This document shows positions 8,320 to 18,244 of a stretch of 64,000 bases of DNA, one piece after another. The position numbers and the translations under genes are program-made. The stretch covers positions 186,001 to 250,000 of the forward strand of contig NZ_CP049715.1 of the NCBI RefSeq assembly GCF_011082725.1, in the 5' to 3' direction. Every line of letters begins with the position of its first letter. Position 1 is the first letter of the stretch. The notes beneath the pieces are model-generated. The model saw only the letters and a program-made list of their open reading frames with translations, had not been told where the DNA came from and made no database searches. This DNA comes from Apibacter sp. B3706. Its GTDB lineage: Bacteria > Bacteroidota > Bacteroidia > Flavobacteriales > Weeksellaceae.

Positions 8320-9585
8320 ATGAAAACTAAAACGTATATTTTTTTACAAGTATGTTTACTTCCTTGTCTATTGTTTTCACAGTTATCGGTAATAAATCTG
8401 GAAGAATGTCAGGAAAAAGCAAGAGAAAATTATCCGTTAATTAAACAATATGATTTAATTTCTCTAGCCGAAGACTATACTTTGGACAATTTGGCAAAAA
8501 ATTACTTGCCGCAAATTTCTCTCGGTGGACAGGCTTCTTATCAAACTCAAGTAACTAAAATACCCATAAAGATTCCGGGTTACAATATTCCCGAAATGGA
8601 CAAAGATCAATACAAAATAACTTTAGATGTTACACAATTGCTATGGGATGGAGGAGCAACGCGATCTCAAAAAAAAAATACCCAAGCGAATTCAGATTTT
8701 GAAAAGCAAAAGCTTGAAGTAAACTTATATACTGTAAGGGAAAAAATTAATCAATTGTATTTTGGAATTCTAACGATTGACAAGCAATTAAATCAATTGG
8801 ATGTTTTAAACTCCGATTTACAAACCAATTATAACCTGGTTAGTGCCATGCTAAAAAATGGTGTTGCCATGGTATCTGATTTAGATTTGGTTAAAGTGGA
8901 ATTATTAAATACCGATCAAAAAAGAATTGAGCTTACCACTTTACGAATGGCTTATATAAAAATGCTTTCTTTATTTATACATGAAGAAATAAGTCAAGGA
9001 GTTGAACTGAAACTTCCGGACAAAAGTATCAATTTTGATCAAGAGATTTCTCGTCCCGAATTAAGGATGTATGATAAGCAAAATTTAGTATATGAAGCTA
9101 AAGAAAGTACAATAAAAGCTAAAAATATGCCTAAATTTTCACTTTTTGCTCAAGGAGGATATGGAAAACCCGGTTTAAATATGTTGAACTCAGATTTTAA
9201 AACGTATGCTATTGGCGGGGTGCGTTTAAGTTGGAATTTTGGAAACTTATACACAAAGAAAAACGAATATCGATTGTTAAAAAATGACAGGAATTCACTT
9301 CAATCTCAAAGAGAAACCTTTTTATTTAACACCCATGTTCAGCTTACCCAAATTCAGAATGAAATAAATAAATATCAACAATTGATGGTAAAAGATGATG
9401 AAATTATTCGGTTGAGGAATAGTGTTAAAAAGGCCGGAGAAAGTAAGTATAAAAATGGAATTTACAATATGAATGATTTAATCGGAGATATTAATGCAGA
9501 AAATCAGGCACGAGTAACACAGTCTATACATGAAATGCAATATTTACAAAGTATCTATAATTATAAATATACACAAGGAAATTAG
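8320..9585 (+). CDS. TolC-family outer-membrane efflux channel
   Basis: This 421-residue protein has a signal peptide (cleavage near LLFSQLSVINLEE) and the OEP alpha-helical/beta-barrel pattern of TolC: NLEECQEKARENYP at the start, long amphipathic helices, DVTQLLWDGG, and a second half beginning near ARNMP-type sequence (KAKNMPKFSLFAQGGYG) with VRLSWNF. It would form the outer-membrane exit duct for the adaptor and ABC genes that follow. The adaptor gene starts 4 bases after its stop. Confidence 0.9.
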   Translation: MKTKTYIFLQVCLLPCLLFSQLSVINLEECQEKARENYPLIKQYDLISLAEDYTLDNLAKNYLPQISLGGQASYQTQVTKIPIKIPGYNIPEMDKDQYKITLDVTQLLWDGGATRSQKKNTQANSDFEKQKLEVNLYTVREKINQLYFGILTIDKQLNQLDVLNSDLQTNYNLVSAMLKNGVAMVSDLDLVKVELLNTDQKRIELTTLRMAYIKMLSLFIHEEISQGVELKLPDKSINFDQEISRPELRMYDKQNLVYEAKESTIKAKNMPKFSLFAQGGYGKPGLNMLNSDFKTYAIGGVRLSWNFGNLYTKKNEYRLLKNDRNSLQSQRETFLFNTHVQLTQIQNEINKYQQLMVKDDEIIRLRNSVKKAGESKYKNGIYNMNDLIGDINAENQARVTQSIHEMQYLQSIYNYKYTQGN

Positions 9586-9589
9586 AACT

Positions 9590-10486
9590 ATGAGACAGTT
9601 AATAATATTTACCCTGGGAACGTTTATGTTCCTGTTATCTTGTAATCGAAATAAGTTTGAGCATGATGCGTCGGGAACGTTTGAAGCAACTGAAGTAATT
9701 GTTTCATCGGAAGCTAACGGTAAATTGGAATCTTTTCAATTAACGGAAGGAGATCAATTGGCCAAAGGACAATACGTTGGATATGTTGACAGCATTCAGC
9801 TGTATTTAAAGAAAAGACAATTATTAGCCACCAATAAAGCCATACAGGTAAAAAGACCGGACATATCCGTCCAAGTTTCTTCCATAAAAGAACAAATTGC
9901 GAAAGCTGAATTTGAAAAAAGAAGAATTCAAAGATTATTGGCAGATAATGCAGCTACTCAAAAACAACTGGATGATGCAAATTCACAAATTGAAGTTCTT
10001 AAAAAATCTTTAAATGCGCAAGAAAATTCACTTTCAACATCGGTTAACAGTCTCAATGAGGAAAGTAACACCAATACAGTTCAAGTATCCCAAATAGAAG
10101 ATCAATTAAAAAAATGTAAAATTATTAATCCAATTCAGGGTACTGTTTTAAACAAATTTGTAGAAGAAAAAGAAGTTGTTACCCAAGGTAAAGCACTCTA
10201 TAAAATTGCAGATACCAAAAATTTATTTTTACGAGCATATATAGTTTCAGAACAATTAGAAAAAATTAAAATAGGACAGAAAGTAAAAGTATTTATAAAT
10301 ATTTCAGAAGATAAACAAAAATCCTATCAGGGCACTATTACATGGATATCCGATAAAGCCGAGTTCACTCCAAAAACTATTCAGACCCAAGATGAGCGTC
10401 AAAATTTAGTGTATGCGGTAAAAATCGCAGTAACAAATACTGACGGGCTTATTAAAATAGGTATGTATGGTGATGTAGATTTCTGA
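9590..10486 (+). CDS. HlyD-family periplasmic adaptor lipoprotein
   Basis: This 298-residue membrane-fusion protein links the ABC transporter to the TolC-like channel. I take the ATG at 9590 because it gives a clean lipoprotein signal (LGTFMFLLSC, lipid-modified Cys18). An upstream in-frame ATG at 9530 would overlap the tolC-like gene and put 20 non-signal residues in front. A lipoyl-like half (GTFEATEVIVSSEANGKL), a coiled coil at about residues 90-165, and a second lipoyl half (IINPIQGTVLNKFVEE) are visible. It is the ybhG equivalent of this operon. Confidence 0.9.
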   Translation: MRQLIIFTLGTFMFLLSCNRNKFEHDASGTFEATEVIVSSEANGKLESFQLTEGDQLAKGQYVGYVDSIQLYLKKRQLLATNKAIQVKRPDISVQVSSIKEQIAKAEFEKRRIQRLLADNAATQKQLDDANSQIEVLKKSLNAQENSLSTSVNSLNEESNTNTVQVSQIEDQLKKCKIINPIQGTVLNKFVEEKEVVTQGKALYKIADTKNLFLRAYIVSEQLEKIKIGQKVKVFINISEDKQKSYQGTITWISDKAEFTPKTIQTQDERQNLVYAVKIAVTNTDGLIKIGMYGDVDF

Positions 10487-10551
10487 TAAGTTCTATATTC
10501 ATTTTCTATAAGGAAACAAGAATAAATTCTAGTGAAGATATAATAAAGATA

Positions 10552-11463
10552 ATGAGTGTTATTTCCATACAAAATATTTCAAAAACCTATACGGGTAAAG
10601 TTCCGGTTGAAGCTTTACAAGATATATCTATTGAAATTAATAAAGGAGAATTATTTGGTTTAATAGGTCCCGATGGAGCAGGAAAGACCACTCTATTTAG
10701 AATATTAACCACTTTGTTGGTGGCTGATAAAGGAGAGGCATTTGTAGATGGGTTTGATGTAAAGAAAAACTTTTTACAAATACGGGAAAGAGTCGGGTAT
10801 ATGCCCGGTAAATTTTCGCTTTATCAAGATTTAAGTATTGAAGAGAATCTTAATTTTTTTGCTCGAGTATTCAATACAACGGTAGAAAAAAATTATGATT
10901 TAATTAAAGATATATATGTTCAAATCGAACCCTTCAAGAAGAGAAGAGCAGGTAAACTTTCGGGAGGAATGAAACAAAAACTAGCCCTATGTTGTGCCTT
11001 AATACATAAGCCTTCGGTTTTATTTTTAGATGAGCCGACCACAGGAGTAGATCCCGTATCCAGGAAAGAATTTTGGGATATGTTAACCCGACTTAAACAA
11101 CAGGGAATTACTATTATGGTTTCTACACCTTATATGGATGAAGCAAGTTTATGTGATAAGATTGCGCTAATTCAAGAAGGAAAAATACTTTCTGTCAATA
11201 CTCCTAAGCAGATTACGCAAGAATATCCGTATAAATTATATTCGGTGCGATCTGATAATAATTATAAACTTCTTCAGCAATTACGCAAACAAAAAGAAAT
11301 AAACAGCTGTTATATATTCGGAGAATATTTGCACGTGACATTTAAAAATGAAAAGGTTACGATAGAGGGAGCTGAAGTAAAAGAAATTGAACCGGGAATC
11401 GAAGATTGTTTTATTTATTTAATGAATAAAAATGAAAACCATAGTAACGAAAGGGTTAACTAA
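10552..11463 (+). CDS. ABC transporter ATP-binding protein (first ATPase)
   Basis: The 303-residue ATPase has Walker A GPDGAGKTTL, signature LSGGMKQKLAL and Walker B VLFLDEPTTGVDP. The family switch His is replaced: the loop reads VSTPYMDEA where VTTHYMDEA is expected. It pairs with the second ATPase, whose gene overlaps its 3' end by 32 bases. In E. coli the two domains are fused in YbhF; here they are separate genes. It powers the two ABC-2 permeases downstream. Confidence 0.93.
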   Translation: MSVISIQNISKTYTGKVPVEALQDISIEINKGELFGLIGPDGAGKTTLFRILTTLLVADKGEAFVDGFDVKKNFLQIRERVGYMPGKFSLYQDLSIEENLNFFARVFNTTVEKNYDLIKDIYVQIEPFKKRRAGKLSGGMKQKLALCCALIHKPSVLFLDEPTTGVDPVSRKEFWDMLTRLKQQGITIMVSTPYMDEASLCDKIALIQEGKILSVNTPKQITQEYPYKLYSVRSDNNYKLLQQLRKQKEINSCYIFGEYLHVTFKNEKVTIEGAEVKEIEPGIEDCFIYLMNKNENHSNERVN

Positions 11464-12163
11464 AAAATTTGGCGATTTTATTGCAGTCAATCATATAAGC
11501 TTTGAAGTATCCAAAGGTGAAATTTTTGGTTTTTTGGGAGCAAATGGTGCAGGAAAAACAACAGCCATACGAATGCTTTGTGGATTGTTATCTCCCACCT
11601 CAGGGGAAGGAATTGTTGCAGGATACGATATTTACAAAGAGTCGAATAAGATTAAAAAAAATATCGGATATATGAGCCAAAAATTTTCGTTATATGAAGA
11701 TTTAACCATTAAAGAAAATATGCGATTGTTTGGTGGTATTTATGGAATGAGCACTAAAGATATTAAAGTAAAAACAGAACAATGCTTAGAGGAACTTTCC
11801 TTAAAAACAGAAAGGGATGTTTTGGTTAAATCTTTACCCTTAGGAATTAAACAAAAAGTTTCTTTTGCAGTGTCGACCTTTCATTCTCCTGAAATTGTTT
11901 TTTTGGATGAACCCACCGGAGGAGTAGACCCCATAGCAAGACGTACTTTTTGGGAAATGATTTATAAGGCATCCAATAACGGGATAACCATTTTTGTTAC
12001 GACTCACTATATGGATGAAGCAGAATATTGTAATCGGGTTTCAATTATGGTCGATGGTAAAATTGAAGCATTGGATACGCCTGCGGGACTTCGTCATAAA
12101 TATCATGCGGAAACTATGGATGAAGTTTTTCAAATATTGGCAAGAGGAGCAAAAAGAGAATAG
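11432..12163 (+). CDS. ABC transporter ATP-binding protein (second ATPase)
   Basis: The 243-residue ATPase has Walker A GANGAGKTTA, Walker B IVFLDEPTGGVDP and the switch His in VTTHYMDEA. Its signature motif is degenerate (LPLGIKQKV instead of LSGGQ). The first ATPase has a good signature but lacks the switch His, so together they look like an asymmetric heterodimer with one competent and one weak ATP site. This is an inference from the motifs. Confidence 0.93.
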   Translation: MKTIVTKGLTKKFGDFIAVNHISFEVSKGEIFGFLGANGAGKTTAIRMLCGLLSPTSGEGIVAGYDIYKESNKIKKNIGYMSQKFSLYEDLTIKENMRLFGGIYGMSTKDIKVKTEQCLEELSLKTERDVLVKSLPLGIKQKVSFAVSTFHSPEIVFLDEPTGGVDPIARRTFWEMIYKASNNGITIFVTTHYMDEAEYCNRVSIMVDGKIEALDTPAGLRHKYHAETMDEVFQILARGAKRE

Positions 12164-12199
12164 ATTTTAACTAAATAAAGGAAAAAATAAGAATAGGGC

Positions 12200-13306
12200 A
12201 TGAATCAATTTTTTAGTTTTATAAAGAAAGAAATCTTTCACATCACCCGTGATTTTAGAACTATGCTTATGCTTTTAATTATGCCTATAGCACTTCTTAT
12301 GATATTTGGGTTTGCTATTACGACAGAAATTAAAAATACCTCTTTCATTGTATTAGATAATTCTAAAACCATCCAATCCATACAACTTATAGAACAAATA
12401 AATGCCAGTAAATATTTTGACCTTACAGGCTACCTGGACAAATTAGAACAGGTTGAACAACGTTTTCGCCTAGGAAAAGCTAAATTGGCGGTGGTTATTC
12501 CTCAAGGATTTGATAAAGACTTGTATCATCAAGGAACTAGTGATGTTCAACTTATTGTAGATGCATCAGATCCTAATGAAGCATCTACTATTGTTAGCTA
12601 CTTGCAACAAATTATAGCGGAATATCAAAAACTACAAATGAATAAAGCGAGTTCAGGTTCTTATGTAATTAAAAGTCAGGTTAAAATGCTTTATAATCCA
12701 CAATTAAAAAGTGCGTATAATTTTGTGCCGGGAATTATGGGATTGGTTCTTATGTTAATTTGTTCAATGATGACATCTATTTCTATTGTAAAAGAAAAAG
12801 AACAAGGAACTATGGAGATATTATTAGTTTCTCCTCTAAAACCCATAAGCATCGTATTAGCGAAAGTGGTTCCTTATTTCCTGATCTCCATTATTGACGT
12901 TTTTTCTATATTAATTATATCTGTTACCATCTTGGAAGTGCCAATTGAAGGAAATTTACTTTTACTTCTTTTTCTATGTACAATTTTCATTCTATCCACC
13001 TTATCGTTAGGGATTTTAATTTCATCCATAACGGAAACCCAACAGGCTGCCATGTTAATTTCGGGTATGGGATTATTGCTTCCCACATTATTGCTTTCTG
13101 GATTAATATTTCCCGTCGAAAATATGCCCTTACCGCTTAGAATAATATCAACCATTTTACCCGCTACCTGGTTTATTACTGCCGTTAAAGATGTAATGAT
13201 TAAAGGGCTTGGTTTTTTTGCTATCTGGCAAGAGTGTCTGATACTTATTGGTATGACTCTTTTCTTATTAGTGGTAAGTATCAAAATGTTTAAAAACAGG
13301 TTATGA
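12200..13306 (+). CDS. ABC-2 type permease (first)
   Basis: This 368-residue inner-membrane protein has the ABC-2 layout: one N-terminal membrane helix (RTMLMLLIMPIALLMIFGFA), a large extracytoplasmic domain at about residues 50-170, then five helices after the hallmark VKEKEQGTMEILLVSPL. It is most like YbhS. Its stop overlaps the start of the next permease by four bases (ATGA), indicating translational coupling. Confidence 0.92.
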   Translation: MNQFFSFIKKEIFHITRDFRTMLMLLIMPIALLMIFGFAITTEIKNTSFIVLDNSKTIQSIQLIEQINASKYFDLTGYLDKLEQVEQRFRLGKAKLAVVIPQGFDKDLYHQGTSDVQLIVDASDPNEASTIVSYLQQIIAEYQKLQMNKASSGSYVIKSQVKMLYNPQLKSAYNFVPGIMGLVLMLICSMMTSISIVKEKEQGTMEILLVSPLKPISIVLAKVVPYFLISIIDVFSILIISVTILEVPIEGNLLLLLFLCTIFILSTLSLGILISSITETQQAAMLISGMGLLLPTLLLSGLIFPVENMPLPLRIISTILPATWFITAVKDVMIKGLGFFAIWQECLILIGMTLFLLVVSIKMFKNRL

Positions 13307-14403
13307 GAACATTAAAATTTTTATTAGAAAAAGAATTCCTTCAGATATTCAGGAATAAAACTATTTTGAGATTGGTATTTTTTATGCCTGTTTTTCAATT
13401 ATTAGTATTGCCATGGGCAGCCACTTTTGAACAGAAAAATATCTTATTAAGCATAATAGATAACGATCACAGTTCTGCTTCCAGAGAATTGATACAAAAA
13501 GTAATTTCATCCGGATATTTTAAATTGGCCAATTATTCATCGTCTTATTCAGATGCATTGAAGATCGTTGAAAAAAATGAAGCAGACTTGATTTTAGAAA
13601 TTCCCCATAATTTTGAAAATACCTTTATAAGAGAAAAATCAACCGATGTTATGCTATCGGTAAATGCCATAAACGGACAAAAAGCAGGATTGGGATCTTC
13701 GTATTTAGGACAAATCTTAGCAGCTTACAATCGGGAACTGGTTAGTCAGTCTCAAGGTTCGGGACAAATTATTGTTAAGCCTTATTATATGTATAATACA
13801 GAAATGAATTATCGTAATTTTATGGTACCCGGTATTTTGGTTATGCTACTCAGTATTATAGGCGGAGCGCTTTCTTCCTTGAATATTGTTAAAGAAAAAG
13901 AAGCAGGAACCATTGAGCAAATCAATGTTACACCTATTCCAAAATATATTTTTATTATAGGAAAATTGATTCCATTTTGGGTTATGGGAATGTTTATACT
14001 AACTGTTGGTATGCTAATAGCCTGGTTGGTATACGGGTTAGTTCCGGCCGGTCATGCTCTAATAATTTATATATTTTGTTTTTTCTACCTGATTGCATTT
14101 ACCGGATTTGGGTTAATAATTTCAAATTTTTCATCTACACAACAACAGGCCATGTTTGTGTTGTTTTTTATTATAATTATATTTTTCTTATTGGGCGGAC
14201 TTTATACTCCGATAAGCAGTATGCCCAGATGGGCGCAAATCGTTACCATGTTTAATCCGGTACGTTACTTTATTGAAGTGATGAGGCTGGTTTATATGAA
14301 AGGAAGTACCTTGGCTGATATCTCTCATCAATTATATATAATTATTATCTTTGCTGTAGTGTTAAATGTAGGTGCAATTGTAAGCTACAAAAAAACAAAT
14401 TGA
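13303..14403 (+). CDS. ABC-2 type permease (second)
   Basis: This 366-residue paralogue of the preceding permease has the same layout and the hallmark VKEKEAGTIEQINVTPIP, and is most like YbhR. The two would form a heterodimeric channel. It is the last gene of the efflux operon; no terminator hairpin is obvious behind it, so some read-through into the symporter-thioesterase gene 111 bases downstream is possible. Confidence 0.92.
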   Translation: MRTLKFLLEKEFLQIFRNKTILRLVFFMPVFQLLVLPWAATFEQKNILLSIIDNDHSSASRELIQKVISSGYFKLANYSSSYSDALKIVEKNEADLILEIPHNFENTFIREKSTDVMLSVNAINGQKAGLGSSYLGQILAAYNRELVSQSQGSGQIIVKPYYMYNTEMNYRNFMVPGILVMLLSIIGGALSSLNIVKEKEAGTIEQINVTPIPKYIFIIGKLIPFWVMGMFILTVGMLIAWLVYGLVPAGHALIIYIFCFFYLIAFTGFGLIISNFSSTQQQAMFVLFFIIIIFFLLGGLYTPISSMPRWAQIVTMFNPVRYFIEVMRLVYMKGSTLADISHQLYIIIIFAVVLNVGAIVSYKKTN

Positions 14404-14430
14404 GAGTCTGAAAGAGTTATTTAAAGGCAT

Positions 14431-14442
14431 AGAACATGTTCT
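14431..14442. promoter_or_regulatory. Perfect 12-bp palindrome before the fusion gene
   Basis: AGAACATGTTCT is a perfect dyad in the 111-base gap between the last permease gene and the next start codon. It could be an operator. There is no T tract, so it is unlikely to be a terminator. Confidence 0.35.
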
Positions 14443-14514
14443 TTATAAGTTTCTTAAGCATTATTTTTGACATTAATAAATTAATGAAACAACATATACT
14501 TTAAACTAAAAGTA

Positions 14515-16389
14515 ATGAAATCTAAAATCATAAATTCTTTTTTTTGGGGAAATTCGGTTGCTCTATCCTGGTTGTGGGGATTAGGACTGTTTTTTTCCGT
14601 GCAAATAACTTATTTATTCGGTTTAACAGGTCTATTGGGTTTTGCTTTGTTAAACTCAATCGGATTATTTTTATTTGGTTATGGTACTCAAAAAATTGCC
14701 AATCGGGATAAAGGACAAGAATCATTAGAACGTTTTTATAAAAAATGGTATAAGCCGTTTCGCCTCAGTTTATATTTATATCAGTTATTGGCAATTACTT
14801 TAACCGTTTTTGCTACTGTAAAATATTTGTTTATTCCTTTGCTTACTTCTTATTGGCCGGGCTGGGATGATGGGGGAAGTATATTACAAATTTTTTCTTT
14901 ATTACTTGTGGTTTCATTGGTTATTTCTGCTTCCTGTTTACTGGGTGAAGAATTTTCGATTAAATCTATTAAATACTGGCATCTATTAATTGGAGCAGTT
15001 TTATTAGTCATAATTGTTTCCTTATTATCTTATTTACAACCTAAAGAAATATACAATTATCAAGCATGGGTAAAAAGTGAAACTCAAAAACCTATTTTCA
15101 TAGGCTATATGGTAGCCATTTTTGTTGGTTTTTTTGTAGGGCCTTGGCTGGATTTACAACAATGGCAGCGAGCTATACAAATGAGAAAAGAAGAAACCAA
15201 TATATGTACCGGATATTTTTTCGGATCCGTTATATTTTTTTTCCTGCTTATTTTTCATGGATTAATGGCAAGTTTTGTTTTTAACAGTAATTGGTTTAAT
15301 CCGAATATGGCATCGATTGGATTGGGAGGTATAAAATACGGTCATGAGCAAATTGTAAATTATATGATCCACTTTCGATCTACACTTCCCGAATGGGTTC
15401 CGCTTTCCTATTATTTATTTATAGTATTCGCAGTATTAACAACTTTAGATAGCGGATATGTTTCGACTCGGTGGTTTGTGAAAGAAGTTTCCAAATCCAG
15501 TAATAGTCCTGTTTTATCCATAATACCTAAAGGAATTGCAGATTCTCCCATCCCTACCTATATTTTGGCGGGTTTAATTACGATATTCTCTGTATTGGCA
15601 AATTTTGAATTGGAATATTTTATGGTATTTTATGCCACTTTTTTTGTGGCTTATGCCTCATTAGGTATAGCGCGTTGTTTTGTACCCAATTCACAGCATT
15701 CTTTACCTCAAGTGAAACTTTTTTCGATTGGAGCACTTTCATTAGTAATATTTGCCGGAGGTTATTTTATGCAAATGGCCGTATTGATGATAATAGGCTC
15801 AATACTTCCAATACTCTATGTGTTTTGGTTGGTTTTAAATACTGACTTACTACGAGTCGTGAAAGAGAAAGTTGAAGAAGTGATAGATGCTGCGTCCGAA
15901 ATTCCTGTATTAAAAAATTTATCTAAAGCAACTCATACAGCTATTAACGGGAAAACCTTGGAAGTTAGCACGGGAAGTCATTTTGAAGGTAAATGGTTTG
16001 TGCATTCCTTTATGGCAACCTATGCAGATACCAACTCAGTTGGAAATGTTTATTTTGGAGTTTATGCTCTTTGGGTTGGAAAGACGCGCGAATTATTTTT
16101 TAATTACGTATTACCCGATTTTAATTTAAAAGATACAACCTATTTAATATTAACACGATCTTTTGAACATAAATACATTACTGAAACTCGAGAATTCGAA
16201 CGGATAAGCGTAAAAATACGAGCTTCGGAATATAATCGAAAGATTGCCACTTTGGAACATCAAGTTTTCGATTCCGCCGGAAATTTATTGGGTAAAGGAA
16301 AACAACAATTAATATTTGTTTCTCCTAAAGATTACCGATTATTGGATATTCCTCCCGAAGTTATAAAAGCTTTTATGCCTTATATGTAA
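14515..16389 (+). CDS. Symporter-like membrane protein fused to a hot-dog thioesterase
   Basis: The 624-residue protein has two parts. Residues 1-445 form about 12 membrane helices in a layout like the sodium:solute symporter family, with GPWLDLQQWQRAIQM at about 209-223 and TTLDSGYVSTRW near 309-320 resembling family signature spots. After a short linker, residues about 490-605 look like a hot-dog acyl-thioesterase: YADTNSVGNVYFGVYALW with Asp505 at the catalytic position, then GKTRELFF. This matches the pattern ETNLVGNVYY of enediyne-type thioesterases and the broader FadM/YbgC group. The substrate is unknown. It directly follows the efflux operon in the same direction but may have its own promoter. 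The reading frame is intact, so the fusion looks genuine. Confidence 0.75.
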   Translation: MKSKIINSFFWGNSVALSWLWGLGLFFSVQITYLFGLTGLLGFALLNSIGLFLFGYGTQKIANRDKGQESLERFYKKWYKPFRLSLYLYQLLAITLTVFATVKYLFIPLLTSYWPGWDDGGSILQIFSLLLVVSLVISASCLLGEEFSIKSIKYWHLLIGAVLLVIIVSLLSYLQPKEIYNYQAWVKSETQKPIFIGYMVAIFVGFFVGPWLDLQQWQRAIQMRKEETNICTGYFFGSVIFFFLLIFHGLMASFVFNSNWFNPNMASIGLGGIKYGHEQIVNYMIHFRSTLPEWVPLSYYLFIVFAVLTTLDSGYVSTRWFVKEVSKSSNSPVLSIIPKGIADSPIPTYILAGLITIFSVLANFELEYFMVFYATFFVAYASLGIARCFVPNSQHSLPQVKLFSIGALSLVIFAGGYFMQMAVLMIIGSILPILYVFWLVLNTDLLRVVKEKVEEVIDAASEIPVLKNLSKATHTAINGKTLEVSTGSHFEGKWFVHSFMATYADTNSVGNVYFGVYALWVGKTRELFFNYVLPDFNLKDTTYLILTRSFEHKYITETREFERISVKIRASEYNRKIATLEHQVFDSAGNLLGKGKQQLIFVSPKDYRLLDIPPEVIKAFMPYM

Positions 16390-16729
16390 TTTAATATTTC
16401 CAAGAATTTCTAAACTATTACAAGGTTGTGACTTATTTTAATTCGATCTTCAAAAGAATATAAATTAATTACTTAAAACAGTAGAACCTAAAAAAGCTGT
16501 AATAAAAAATAATAAGTTAATATTCAAAAAAATTTACTCATCCTTATGCCGAAAATGTCTTTTTCAGTATTTACAAAATTTATCCTACATTCATTGTAAA
16601 TGGATAATAATATTTAATATATTACAAGTTAATGAGACATTAATCGGTTGATTGTCAAAAACTAAATTTATATATTTAACGTTTTTGATAAATTTAAATG
16701 AAAATAATAGGTTATAGCTTACTTATTAC
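16390..16729. other. Convergent AT-rich spacer
   Basis: The spacer lies between the 3' ends of the fusion gene and the symporter gene. I see no ORF and no strong hairpin with a T tract. Confidence 0.4.
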
Positions 16730-18127
16730 TTAGGCTTTCTGAACATTTTCTTCTTCCAACAGCTTTTTTTCTGCTCCTTCAGGATCAAACTCTCCTTCCC
16801 ATCGGGCAATTACAGCAGTAGCTAAACAATTTCCAATTACATTTACCGTAGCACGAGCCATATCCATTAACGTATCAATTCCTAATATCATTAAAATGGG
16901 CCATTCTTGCAGATTAAAAGTACTTGCCGTACCCATTAAGATAACTAAAGAAGCACGAGGCACTCCGGCTACACCTTTGCTGGTTACGATTAAGGTAAGT
17001 ATCATAATTAATTGGGTAGTAAAGGATACATGAACTCCCGTTGCTTGTGCTACAAATATAATAGCTAAAGATAAATATAAAGTAGTTCCATCTAAATTAA
17101 AGCTATACCCGGTCGGCATTACAAAAGCAATCACTTTTCGAGGAACGCCGAGTCTTTCCATCGCAATCATGGCTTTGGGTAGAGCAGCTTCTGAACTAGC
17201 CGTTGAAAAAGCTAAAAATGCCACATCTTTGATTTCTTTAATGAATCGTTTTATAGGCATTTTTATAAGTAAAGCTATCGGAAGGAATACGATGAGAACA
17301 AATACGATGAGAGCACCATATAGAGTTAATAACAACTTAATAAGTGGGATTAAGGCATCCAGTCCCATATGTGCAATAGTATAAGCCATAGCGCCCAAGA
17401 CACCGAAAGGAGCAAAATACATGATGATATTAGTAAATTTAAACATCGTATCGGCAAGACTGTCTGTAAAATTTACTAAATACATTCGCTTTTCTTTGGT
17501 TACCATTATAAGGGCTACTCCAAATAAGATACTAAATATGACGATTTGTAATACTTGCCCTTCTGCGACAGACTTTGCTATATTTTCAGGGAAAATATGC
17601 AGTACAATATCCTCCCAAGATTGGGATGCTACTTGTGGTAATTGTTCATGGGCTATATTTATTTTTTTCGTTCCTACTCCTGCTTGAGTGAGGTTGATGG
17701 CTGCTAGTCCGATAAAAAGCGCAAAGGTAGTAACGATTTCAAAATAAACCAGAGATTTCCAACCCATTCTACCTACTTGTTTAATATCTGAATGACTGGC
17801 TATACCATGAACTAGGGTCGCAAAAATCAAAGGAGCAATAATCGTTTTTATCAGCTTAAGAAATACTTTACTTAATATATCGAATTTTCCGCTAACTCCC
17901 GGAAAATCATACCCTAAACAAGCACCAACTAGTAACGCTACAAAAATCCATATGGTTAAATTTTTCTTTTTAAATGCAAAGATGATTATTGAAATCATAA
18001 ATAACCAACGACAAGCGAAAAAAAGATTTTCCGGAATAACTCCAAAAAAGTAGTTGATTAGGTACAGTGCGCCTGTAATAGTAATAAAAATAAAAGGGAG
18101 TATATTAAAAAAACGAGATATATTCAT
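16730..18127 (-). CDS. Dicarboxylate/amino acid:cation symporter (DAACS family)
   Basis: The 465-residue inner-membrane carrier of the GltP/DctA type would take up glutamate, aspartate or C4-dicarboxylates with H+ or Na+. Family marks are the serine-rich re-entrant loop AFSTASSEAALPKAM, the unwound motif GYSFNLDGTTLYLSLA, and GVAGVPRASLVIL in the second re-entrant hairpin. Two extra N-terminal helices precede the usual first helix. It ends in an acidic cytoplasmic tail. A TATATTTG element lies about 64 bases upstream. Confidence 0.93.
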   Translation of the reverse strand: MNISRFFNILPFIFITITGALYLINYFFGVIPENLFFACRWLFMISIIIFAFKKKNLTIWIFVALLVGACLGYDFPGVSGKFDILSKVFLKLIKTIIAPLIFATLVHGIASHSDIKQVGRMGWKSLVYFEIVTTFALFIGLAAINLTQAGVGTKKINIAHEQLPQVASQSWEDIVLHIFPENIAKSVAEGQVLQIVIFSILFGVALIMVTKEKRMYLVNFTDSLADTMFKFTNIIMYFAPFGVLGAMAYTIAHMGLDALIPLIKLLLTLYGALIVFVLIVFLPIALLIKMPIKRFIKEIKDVAFLAFSTASSEAALPKAMIAMERLGVPRKVIAFVMPTGYSFNLDGTTLYLSLAIIFVAQATGVHVSFTTQLIMILTLIVTSKGVAGVPRASLVILMGTASTFNLQEWPILMILGIDTLMDMARATVNVIGNCLATAVIARWEGEFDPEGAEKKLLEEENVQKA

Positions 18128-18190
18128 GTAAGTTTATGATTTTTTATAAAATTTTACGAAATTATTACCCATTTATAGATAATAATTTAA

Positions 18191-18198
18191 CAAATATA
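18191..18198 (-). promoter_or_regulatory. Promoter -7 element of the DAACS symporter gene
   Basis: It reads TATATTTG on the minus strand, matching TAnnTTTG, 64 bases before the start codon. Confidence 0.5.
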
Positions 18199-18244
18199 TT
18201 AAAATAAAATTTTTTATAAAAACTCTTACATGAATATTAGCATT

